From: Trissonchulus latispiculum
Taxonomy: Eukaryota; Nematoda; Enoplea; Enoplida; Ironidae
Direction of reading: 5' to 3'
Length of the DNA stretch: 64,000 nt
Assembly (NCBI GenBank): GCA_030248195.1
Contig: JASAND010000504.1
Span: 24,924-88,923, forward strand
Positions 35,532-45,409 of this stretch are shown here, one piece after another. Position numbers and translations under genes: made by a program. Position 1 is the stretch's first letter; every line of letters begins with the position of its first letter. The notes beneath the pieces were generated by a model. It did no database searches, was not told the origin of the DNA, and worked only from the letters and a program-made list of their open reading frames with translations.

Positions 35532-36165
35532 CGGTTTGCGGTGTGTGGATAGAATTGAAATCAAGGAAGTCAAGCTACAAATTAGATTTCAGAAATATTG
35601 AAACATTTTTTGCAGACCCTATTCCTGAAATTAGACCTCCGTTCCTGATTCTGTTCCTGAAATTATACCTTCGTTCCTGTTCCTGAAATTAGACCCCTGT
35701 TCCTGATTCTGTTCCTGAAATTAGACCCCTGTTCCTGATTCTGTTCCTGAAATTAGACCCCAGTTCCTGTTCCTGGAATTAGACCCCCGTTCCTGATTCT
35801 GTTCCTGAAATTAGACCTTCGTCTCTGTTCCTGAAATTAACTGAGACCCTGTTCCTGATTCTGTTCCTGAAATTAGACCCCTGTTCTGATTCTGTTCCTG
35901 AAATTAGACCCCTGTTCCTGTAATTAGACCCCCGTTCCTGATTCTGTTCCTGGAATTAGACCTTCGTTCCTGTTCCTGAAATTAGACTCCGTTCTGATCC
36001 TGTTCCTGAAATTATACCCCCAGTTCCTGTTCCTGGAATTAGACCCCCGTTCCTGATTCTGTTCCTGAAATTAGATCCCGTTCCTGTTCCTGTTCCTGTT
36101 CCTGGTTTTAGACCTTTGTTCCTATTCCTGTTCCTGTTCCTGTTCCTGGTTTTAGACACCACCAT
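35532..36165. repeat. Layer 5, right: mirrored TTCCTG minisatellite and unique arm
   Basis: About 90 bp (35,532-35,625; gtttgcggtgtgtggatag, agaaatattgaaacatt) is the reverse complement of 34,683-34,785. It is followed by CCTGTTCCTG units mirroring the left array and ending at ggttttagacaccacc. The ORF at 35,956-36,165 (RNRNRN...) is a by-product. Confidence 0.93.
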
Positions 36166-39028
36166 TTTTAACTCTTTTCGCGAATGAGCGTAGAGTTAAA
36201 AATTTTAACTCTGCTTAACTCGGCGAGTTAATTTTAACTCGTTTAACCCATTCGCGAAAAGGATCGAGTTAAATTTAACTCGTTTAACCCATTCGCGAAA
36301 AGGCCCTAGGATTAAAATCTTAATCTAATCCTGTTTCTTTATTCACACTTCGGATTAAAAACTCAACGAGTTAATTTTAATCTGACCTGCTTAATCGCTG
36401 TTTTTTAAAGATTAATTTTAATCCGCTTAATTCTCCACCTGCATTTTAACTAGCTTTTAATCCTCGTGCAGCTACGCGGATTAAACGAATTAAAAGTTGG
36501 CGGATTAAAATTTTTAATCGCTATTTCTTTAATGGCGGATTAAACGGATTAAAATCAACTCGTTTAACCCGCGGATTAAAAATGGTTGGACTAAACGAGT
36601 TAATTTTAATCCGTTTACTCCGTTTAATCCAGCATTAAAGAAATAGTAATTAAAATTTTAATCCGGCTAAATTTTAATCCGTTTAATCCGACCATTTTAA
36701 TCTTTAAAGAAATAGGCCATATGTAACTTAACTTGTTCCTATAAATTATAAATTATGAACTGTGTGTAATTGTAAATTATTACTACAAAAATTACAATGT
36801 GAAGTTAATTAAAGAAATAATAAAATTCTACTTCAGCGGCGATTAAATTTTACTATATGTCATTCATTAATATTATTAAAATTGCTTTAATTTATAATTT
36901 GTATAAATATACAGTTATCGTTAATAGTAATGTGTTCTCCAAGTAAATTTAAATTTTTGAGGCTCATCCTGTGATGTGATGAACAGTGTTTGAAAACAAC
37001 TAGAAAAACTAGCTAAAAACAAAATTTCATCTTGGTTCGGAACAAATAGAAATCTATATTTTAAGATTGTTTGGCTGGAAGGATCAAAATATTCCATCTT
37101 CAAAAAATCAGAAGTTTCAAGGATACAGCTTACTAAAAACAACAGTTGTTTATAATTTGCAGTGAGGGAAATTTAATGAATATTCCACGGTGACAAGTGT
37201 GAAAAATAAGAAACACTACTGTAAAAATGAATTAAAATATTAAAAAGCTTTGTTGATTTTACAAAACTTTTATCCAAAATTTTACAACTCGTAAAAACTG
37301 TAAAATTAGATTTCCAAATAATAAGAAAAGCAAAAATTCTAAAACCATTTTTACAGTTATTAATAGTTGCAAAATTTATTTATTAACAAAACAATTACTA
37401 ACAAACTAATCAAAAATTGCCAGTTTTTATACACTTTTTATACTTTTTAAACAGTGTTAAAAACAAGTGCAAAAATAGTTTCTTTTTAACATGCAAATTA
37501 ACATTAATTAAACAATTAAATAATAACTAAAATTAACTGGTAAAGTTGTTTTCAGTATTTTACTTGCTACTTACCAACATTTCAACAGAGTTACTGCCTT
37601 GACCCTGTTAAATTTGCTGCATCATTTGGCTGGGTTTCATTCAGAGGGGGGAAAATATTATAGCTGAATGGGGGGAAAATATCACGGAGGGAAATATTAT
37701 ACGACACCGGCTGTTGGTCGAAGCGGCAACCACTCAGGGACTCAGAGTCTTATGTTATCTTGGATATCCTAAAAAGTCCTGCCCTTAAAGATTCGCCCAA
37801 TCTGCGTCATACCCCAAAGTGCGCCACTGATCCGTTAAAGTTATCTGGTGCATTACTAAATGGAAGATATCCTAAAGTTTTCACATTTCTGATCAGGCCT
37901 ATTCAAGCTCATGCAGTGGTGTGAAAATTATTTCCTAAAAATTTTGCACAGAGCTACAAAATTCAATATACTTTGAATAAAACACCCGTTGTCCGCCAAA
38001 TTTTAAGCAATGTCCCAAATTCAATTAAGACCTTAACCTAAGACAAAACTATGTGCAAAAACACAATCCTAGGAATAATTCTCAGCAATATAATACCAAA
38101 TTTTCTGTTTTTATGGCATTTTATTTATGCGAGGACAAAAGGTGACGCAGATTGGACGCATCTACTACGGTTAAGCCCGAAGCCTTTCCCATACATATAG
38201 AAATACCGGAACAAAACTCACTCTAACCTAATAATATAATAACTACACCCGCTTCGTTGTATCATGTATTACGGAATGACACTATTCGTTGATACATTAT
38301 GCTAACGAGCCTGTTGCTAATTAAGCCTGTAGCTTTTATCAACACTTTTTTTGTCCTTATTCTAGAATAATAATATTCCCCGATACACGTATGCTGATGT
38401 GAGCATTACGGTGGAGTGAAAGAAATGGGTCGGTCGGTCTTCGAAATCTTTTTACATTGCGATTAATCCGTTTACCCTTCCGCATATTATTTTTATTTGC
38501 AAACACTTATCATTTCGTAAACCGTAGAAATAGCACACAAGAAAACCAGTTCTTTGCAAGTGCAGATATGAAAATCAATACGGCTAATGTAGGCCATCGA
38601 CGGGCCAAACAGCCAGGGACAACAAACAGCCAACAGCTAACGAAAAGCCAACGGCCAACGAACGGCCAACGGCCAATTGGCAGTTGGCCGTTGGCCGGCC
38701 AACGGAGACTGCCCGGCCAAGCCAATTGGCCCGGAAAATCTCGGCCAACGGCCAATGGCTTAGCCGGCCATTGGCCGCACATGCAATGCCCAACACTGTT
38801 AGATACACCGTCAGCTCTAAACTTACAAATTTTGAGTGGGACTTGGGGACGTTGACATTGGTAGCACCGCCTACAATTGCAACATGTGGTTTTAAATTCA
38901 GTGTATTTTGCATGGATTAGCAAAATATTACCTTCCTCCAATCTGTCTGTACAATCTATCTAATATATACAATTGGAAAAGTTTGACTGATAATTTTCAT
39001 TTAATTGGTTTGTTGCCTCTTTTTGACT

Positions 39029-42000
39029 ATGCGAGCTGCTGTGATCTTACTGTATTTTGCAGTTGGAGTATTTTCTTATTACTACGACGGTAAGCAATTT
39101 ACTTGTTTATCACTTTCTAACTTTACACACTTCCTATATTATTATTATTATTATTATTATTATTTAGCAATTATTATTTTTTCTACAGTATTCATAAATA
39201 ATCATTTTTATAAATTATAAAGCATTTCCAAGGTGTTGCTGCAGCTGATGTCTTAATTGGTTTACGGCTGGAAGAGCAGACAGCTAGCCGATTAGTAACC
39301 GTAAACGATTCTTAAACTAATAATCATTCATGTCATTGTAGAAATTGGTTCCTGGGACGAAGAGCAGTTGATGGTAGATTTATTTCAAGGCTACAACGCC
39401 TTAGTTCGACCTAGTCTGGGAGTCAATGATACCGCTATCGAAGTGAAATTTGGAGTAGCCATGATTTTATTAATCACTGTCGATGAGAAAAATCAAATAA
39501 TGCAGACCAATGTTTGGTTAACCATGGTAAAAAAATTCGGGAAACACAGCAGATGTATACTTGTGCTGCGCTTAAGTTTCCATCAAAGTGTTTCAAGAGA
39601 AACCAAAAGATTTATGGAATAGTTGTATGCAGAAATTTTTGAGGTTGCTGAAAGCAAAACTAACTAATTGCCAATCAAAAGAGCTGACGTCTCAAGCCTT
39701 GTAGTACTGGACTGGTATAGAGGCAAGATTAGTGGAGTATTGGTTTGCTCAGTATGGAAAAACGGGAACTTACCTGTTTGCTTGTGTAAACTGCTTGTAG
39801 GCAGTTAGCACCGATCAGAGCCCAACAATTAACTGCAAATAAGCTTAAAATACAACTGAACAACATTTTGAACAAAAATTGTCTGTCTTTTGCGGAATTT
39901 CTGAACATGCGTTGTCTACAAAAAGCCTGAATTCGTGGGTGACCAGGGATTTTGAAGGAATGTTTTTACTTCTCGGGACTGCAATAAAAATTAGCATATC
40001 ATTTGCCTGATCTACCTACTTACTAGAGTTGAGCTTGCCAATGAGATCCAGCATTTGCGAATCTGGATTGTAGACAGACACGAGCATTCAGCATTTGTTC
40101 ATGGAGGTTTCTTGTCACTTGTCATAGGGTTGTAAATTGTAAAAAAGTAAAAATGTTAAAAAACATTTTTACAGTTATTAACAGTAGCAAAATTTCGGAC
40201 TTTTTAACAGGTTTTTTACACTTTTTAACACCACTTTTTTACACTTTTTAACACTAGATTTTTTACATATTTTTAACATTTTTAACACTACTTTTCTGAA
40301 TTTTTTAACACTTTTTTACAAATTTTTTACACTTTTTACACTTTTTCACAAACCGTTGATTGTGAAAAATAGTGTTTCAAGTATATATAGTATATACATT
40401 GCAGACAGATTTTGTTTCAGTACGCGAAAATCATCTTAAATGTATTTTATTTCAACAAGTAAAAAATGATATTAAAAGTAAAGACGGTGGTTGGACAATG
40501 TTGAGGATTTTTTGTAAATTCATTTAAATAAGTTCCCGACTGTAAGTCAGTTGCAATTGAATATTGAATCTCGTGCCAGATATATAACCTACTGAGAGGA
40601 TTTGTTTCCTTTCATTGAAAATTTAGAAATCCTGCGAGATCGGTTCTTTAAATAAGTGAACTCTCAGTCAATAAAATTTTACAAATGTCCAATTAATCCT
40701 AAGGCATAATGGAACAGTATTTCAGAATCAAAAATTTCACAGCTAAAATAATCTCAAATCTAACACCAGACAATGCACTTTTATAAACCGAACATTCCCG
40801 TTATTTGAAAATTTTGAAACTTGAAATAGAAATTTTTGAAATTCCGAAATTAAATAATTTGAAACTGCTTTTGATTTTACGATCTCACTAATAAGAAAAA
40901 TCATTTGGAAATTGCAATGGTAATACTAATGCAACTAACGTAAATGGCACTTTCTATATTTTTATTTTGCTTAAAATCTATCGCTTTATAAATGCAAAAA
41001 GAAAACATGAATAGTTTCTGGAGAATTGTGAGCAATTAACAAAATTCTTGGTCAATTATCAAAATAAATAAATGCCTTAGTGGCTTTGGCATGCAATGAA
41101 TGCTTAAACTTATCCTTTCTGATAGTTGAACAACGCCCCAGTCATTACTGTGTTACAGAGGAAATGAATTTGGCAGCGAAACTTTTTTTACACATTTTTT
41201 ACACTTTTTAACACTTTATTACACTTTTTAACACTTTTTTACACTGTTAAAAAACAGGTGTAAAAAATTAATTACTTTTTTACATGTAAATTAACAACCC
41301 TACTTGTCAGCTGCACTGCACCTTATTGCTTGTTGTGGTAGAATTAGTTGTAACATAATATGTGAAATACGTATAAGTAGTGAAATGGAATTTTAAACTT
41401 TTTCAACTTTTAACATTTAGTGATAATTTCAGGAATGGTTTGATTATCAGTTGACGTGGAAGCCATCTGATTATGGCGGAATCAAATCAGTCAGGGTTCC
41501 TCCAGAAAAAGTTTGGCTCCCAGATATTGTGCTCTTTAACAAGTACGGCCAACTTTAAGTGTTGGTTACGGTTAAATTACATTTGCTACCACCAATATAC
41601 CGGTTGCCAATATTCCTATCCTGCGGAATCGTGCAGACTATTTTAAGTTAATCAAATTATAGCTAGACATGAACTTATGAAAAAATTGATACCACCATAC
41701 ATTAACATGGGGTCCGATTCTAGGGGGTCTACCCTGAAAAATTTCAAAATTTTAGAGGGGTCCGCCCCGAAATTAGTAAAAATATAAATTTTTAACGTTT
41801 TTACCAAATATTAGTTAAAAATGACAATTTTCAGCGATTTTCAAGAAATATTTTGAAAAAATCGCTAAAATTTGCTAAAAATATAGAAAATAGCTGTGTA
41901 TGGCATATAGCTGGCATGGCACAGAATAGAAACTCAACAGAAAGAAGGACTTACCTAATTATAGCTTTACTACTACATTTTACAAATTTATGGTCTATTT

Positions 42001-44408
42001 TTAATTTTTGGTAGCTTATCCATTTTATTTATTTTAGTGTTAATTGTACTTATCTGCTTACCACGACTGGAAAACTAGTTCAACATATTTGTAGTAGGAA
42101 TATATTTGCTAGAAACTGGTGACATTCAATTAATAACAAAGTATTTGCTACTTATTCGGAGAGGTTCACGAACTGTGCCCCTGAATACTGAAGCATCAGA
42201 CTGAAAGTGCAATAATCAGCACAAAGGAGACTGATTAAATTCAAGCAGAAATAATCAGTAGAGTTTTGTGCAACAACTTACTGATTATTCACTGACTATT
42301 TACTGATTATTTACTGATTATATACTACTGATTACTGATTATTCAGTAATCAGTGCTTGGTGTAACAGGGCGCTGATAGCACACCAGCTGATAGTTGCAT
42401 AATCACTCCTACATTGTCTATTAAATTAAACTATCGCTTAAATTAAACTATTGCTTTTATTTTTCAGCGCTGACGGTAACTATGAGGTATCTTTCTATTC
42501 TAACGTAGTTATCAATGATAACGGCAAACTGATGTGGGTTCCGCCGGCAATTTACAAAAGCTCCTGCTTGATTGATGTAGAATTCTTTCCATTTGATGAA
42601 CAACAGTGCCCTATGACCTTTGGTTCTTGGACCTATTCAAAGGACGAGGTAAAGTCGTTTAACAATAGGTAAAAATGTTTTGGGTTCTATGGCAAAAATA
42701 TGTGTCCAAAAAGAATCACCACATTAGCTTGTTGAGAAGTTCTGCTTAGCAAATTTCCTAGGCTTAGGAACCAAGGGAAACCAAAACAAGTATTAAAGTA
42801 AAACAAATTGAAAATAATCCTTTCATTCACTCTTGTTTCAACTGATCTGAAATATGGTAACAATTTCAGCTGATGTGAAATCAATTAATTAATTAATAAT
42901 TATTTAATAACTGATTAATAATAAATAATAATTAATTAATAATAACTATTAATTACTTAATGAAATAAACTAAAATTAATGAATTAAAGAAGTGTGTAAA
43001 AAATCGAACTCTTTTTAAGTCATTAACCCAATGGTATTTGTATTTAATTTTTCATTCTAGGTCGTTCTCGGCTGGTTCAACGGAAAGCAGTATGTGGAAC
43101 TGAACGACTATGCATTCAGCGGAATCTGGGATGTGGTCAATGTTCCCGGGGAAAAGGAAACCGACGGTCGTGTCAAGTTCGAAATTTCCATCCGTCGAAA
43201 AACCCTCTTTTATACCGTCATCCTGATAATACCAACCTGCCTGATGGCCCTTCTGAGCATGATGGTCTTCTATCTCCCTGCGGATGCCTCCGAGAAAATC
43301 ACTCTGGCCATCTCAATCCTACTGGCGTTGGTCGTATTTCTTTTGTTGGTCTCAAAAATTCTTCCTCCCACCAGCTCTACCATTCCTCTGATGGCAAAAT
43401 ATCTGCTACTAACCTTTGTCATGAACGTGATCACCATCTTAGTTACTGTCATCATTATCAATATCTATTTCCGCACTCCAACTACCCATACCATGTCGGA
43501 GTGTACTAAGACAGTCTTTCTGAAATTTCTTCCCAGACTTCTCATGATGCGACGCCCCAAGATAAATTTTATTGCAGAATCTTACGGATACATGCAGCAG
43601 ATGACACAGTACGTAGTCGGCCCCTGCTTTGTTCCGGACGCAAACCATCAGTCATCCCTGGCTTCAGGAGGGCTCGACGATGTCGATCTGGCCAGCTGTC
43701 ATCTAACCCTGGTTTCTGACCACCATCCTAACTGTAGAATACAACAGGAAAAGCTGTCTACTAGTGCAGTCTCTCAGTATAACATGGGTTGGCAGAGTCC
43801 TTTCAAGCCCAAACCTCCAAGGCGTCAACAATATGTTGAAATAACTCCGGTGCAGTTGCAAGCTTTTGAAGCCATACAGTACATCGCGGAGCATTTGAAA
43901 AATACCAGCAACACCATAAAGGTAGGAAGAGCGTATGCTGGGAAGGTATTCGTTTCAGAATCGTGAATTTTACCTTTTGTGAACCTGGCATTTCGAAATC
44001 GAAAATCTACTCCAATTACAGCTCGTAAGTAGCTGAGCCAACACAAAGAAAACACTTTGGAGGTAGCAATCGCCACCAGCTTATGAAAATTTTATTAAAT
44101 TTAATTTAAGTTTTCAGATATTTTCAGAACGCAAGTCGCAAATCAATATATAAAGTCAACAATTATACCAGCATTTAAATTTGACAAATCTGAGTTTAGT
44201 TTGAAATTTAGATTAGTTTTAGGTTGAAGAGGACTGGAAGTATGTTGCCATGGTGATTGATCGACTATTGCTGTACATTTTCTCTGGGATCACTCTTGGC
44301 GGAACCTGTGGAATTCTGCTGAGCGCACCCAACGTATTCCAGTTTATCGATCAGAAAGCAGTAATTGCTCGTTTAATGCAGGGTCATGTGCCAATGCCTA
44401 ACGGATAA
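39029..44408 (+). CDS. Nicotinic acetylcholine receptor, non-alpha (beta-type) subunit 1, 6 exons
   Basis: Exons: 39,029-39,089; 39,342-39,526; 41,433-41,542; 42,468-42,648; 43,061-43,921; 44,223-44,408; in frame, 527 aa. Exon 1 encodes a hydrophobic signal peptide ([16 protein letters not shown]). The ligand domain has [15 protein letters not shown] (complementary-face Trp), [10 protein letters not shown] (loop A), the 13-residue Cys-loop [15 protein letters not shown] and GSWTY (loop B). Loop C has no Cys pair, so it is non-alpha. M1-M3 follow ([42 protein letters not shown]), with Glu at -1' (cation-selective) and V-S-K-I-L-P-P-T-S after M2. A cytoplasmic loop, an amphipathic helix ([12 protein letters not shown]) and M4 with [13 protein letters not shown] end it. 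It would join a pentameric acetylcholine-gated cation channel at the membrane. Gly -2' of the usual GEK is Ser. First of three tandem paralogues. Confidence 0.95.
39131..39168 (+). repeat. (TTA)n microsatellite in intron 1
   Basis: A run of ATT/TTA trinucleotides lies in the first intron of receptor gene 1. Confidence 0.85.
40125..41301. mobile_element. 1.18-kb hAT-like element with TTTTTACAC arrays in receptor-1 intron 2
   Basis: Flanked by the 8-bp repeat ACTTGTCA (40,117-40,124 and 41,302-41,309). The ends TAGGGTTGTAAATT and mirrored AATTAACAACCCT are inverted repeats starting TAGGG, as in hAT elements. Just inside are arrays of (T)nACACTTTTTAACAC at 40,145-40,345 and 41,185-41,290. No coding was seen. 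Confidence 0.92.
41690..41890. repeat. Dispersed repeat, copy 2, in receptor-1 intron 3
   Basis: It matches 19,460-19,735 in the order cattaacatggggtccgatt, tctaccctgaaa, ttttgaaaaaatcgctaaaa. It is the same unknown repeat, here outside a GATCC element. Confidence 0.7.
42200..42360. repeat. CTGATTATT / AATAATCAG motif cluster in receptor-1 intron 3
   Basis: Copies of AATAATCAG on the left and TTACTGATTATT on the right face each other over about 150 bp, ending in tgattattcagtaatca. This is the same design as the other motif-array elements at small scale. Confidence 0.7.
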
Positions 44409-45360
44409 TCCAAAGCCGTTAGCTCACTGACTGACTGACTGCTAGCTTAGTACTAATTCAACTAAGAGCACGCTAAGATTCGATGATGATAATGCAAACT
44501 CAGAAAAAGTCAGAATCACTGAATGTCGAATTAAAGGTTATAAGAGTTACCTTTGACGGTTGAGAGATAGAGAGAGAATGAAAGGTTTCAACTGATACTA
44601 AATCTAATTTTAGGTAGAAACCTAAAATTGAAACTGAATCAAGTTGGCCTACTCCTCAAACTTAAAATATTTAGGTATGGGTTTCAAGCGGCTATTCTGC
44701 TAACTTGAGTGCGTGTATCGTTCTAACCTTTTCTCGTTGGCGGCTGAATAATCCTAAGATTGCACTTCATAGTAATTCTTAAGCCTGGAAACTGTACGTT
44801 TTGACTGAATTCTGTCTCCAAACACGGTTTAACTTTAATTAACGTAAATTAAATTAATTTAACATAAAGTTATCAAATTTTTATATATGTTTATACTTTT
44901 ATGTATGGTTTCGACATTTTGTGATTCGACTCACCGAGTGTCTAAAATATGTTTGTGATGGAGGGCCGTAATGCTTCCACCATTTGCATGACTGGCTCGC
45001 GAATTTTTTGAGACAAAACAAGCTTTAGGTTAATTTGGCTAAACTGTCTAAAACTGTTCTACAACGATAACAGCATGATAGATAACAGCATGGAAATTAT
45101 TGGGATATTTCGTAAAAGCCTCCCTGATATTAGGATTTGTCATAATTACTGTAAAAATTTCGTTACTTTTGTTTAAAGACTCTATAGAGAATACACGATC
45201 TAATGTTTGGAGGCATTTATGAAATAGAAGCATTCTTGGCATGTCGTGTGAATGGTGGCTTTTTACGGTCCTCTTTATTTAAACTGTTTATAAATACTTT
45301 TAGTTTTTAACTAATTTAAAGGAATGTACACATGTACTCGTAATTGTTGTATCACTGTTT
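44409..45360. other. Intergenic region between receptor genes 1 and 2
   Basis: Receptor-1 3' flank and the presumed 5' region of receptor 2. No repeat, RNA gene or clear polyadenylation signal stood out. Confidence 0.5.
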
Positions 45361-45409
45361 ATGCTGCTTTTCATTGTGGCTTTAATAAGCGTGAATTTAG
45401 CTACTGTGC
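45361..45409 (+). CDS. Proposed first exon (signal peptide) of receptor gene 2
   Basis: ATG opens [16 protein letters not shown], a hydrophobic leader ending in one phase-1 base before GTATAT. Exon 2 at 46,071 starts with two bases completing a codon, so the phase matches exactly, as it does in gene 1. This rests on composition and phase, not homology; another upstream exon cannot be excluded. Confidence 0.5.

Larger units (their letters stand above)
30831..36309. repeat. Layer 4: AGAGTTAAAATTAACTCT arrays
   Basis: Termini TAGGGGCCTTTTCGCGAATG (30,831) and mirrored CATTCGCGAAAAGGCCCTA (to 36,309). Arrays of GAGTTAAAA / TTTTAACTC fill 30,850-31,085, 33,540-33,715 and 36,165-36,290; AGAGTTAAAATTAACTCT is a perfect palindrome. 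The YAGGG start is hAT-like, but flanking 8-mers do not match. The middle block at 33,540 shows that 31,086-33,530 is inserted or extra DNA. Confidence 0.8.
30679..36722. repeat. Layer 3: GGATTAAA / TTTAATCC arrays
   Basis: The ends ATGGCCCTATTTCTTTAAAG (30,679) and its mirror (to 36,722) bracket arrays of GATTAAACGGATTAAA and TTTAATCCGTTTAATCC at 30,700-30,830 and 36,310-36,720. The motif is partly self-complementary, so each array can fold on itself as well as with its partner. Confidence 0.85.
29893..37708. repeat. Layer 2: long inverted arms with AATATTTCCCC ends
   Basis: The left arm (about 29,893-30,670) and right arm (about 36,930-37,708) are close reverse complements. They share TCGTATAATATTTCCC, CGTGATATTT, gaaacccagccaaatgatgc, gttgaaatgttggtaagtag and gatggaatattttgatcctt. 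The ORF at 36,921-37,142 reads this arm and is not a gene. An 8-bp duplication at its ends was not evident. Confidence 0.88.
29613..38798. mobile_element. 9.2-kb nested palindromic element, hAT-like outer ends
   Basis: Outer ends TAGTGTTGGGAGTTGACC and (mirrored) CAGTGTTGGGCATTGCAT are flanked by TTAGCTAC (29,605-29,612) and TTAGATAC (38,799-38,806), an 8-bp duplication with one change. Arrays of TTGGCCGG / CCGGCCAA lie just inside (29,625-29,885; 38,585-38,780). Moving inward, four further mirrored or motif-array layers follow (separate entries). The two flanks match each other in reverse over well over 1 kb. No transposase was recognised. The right end lies about 230 bp upstream of the ATG of the first receptor gene. 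Confidence 0.85.

Noticed and set aside
35956..36165. ORF with RNRNRNRN repeats
   Set aside because: It is a reading of the CAGGAA minisatellite; the mirrored array gives similar peptides on the other strand.
38457..38941. Overlapping ORFs of 78-143 codons on both strands
   Set aside because: They are produced by the TTGGCC/CCGGCCAA array, have matching ORFs on both strands, and lie inside a transposable element end.
43270..44076. Minus-strand ORFs opposite the receptor-1 exons
   Set aside because: They are shadows of the conserved plus-strand coding sequence.
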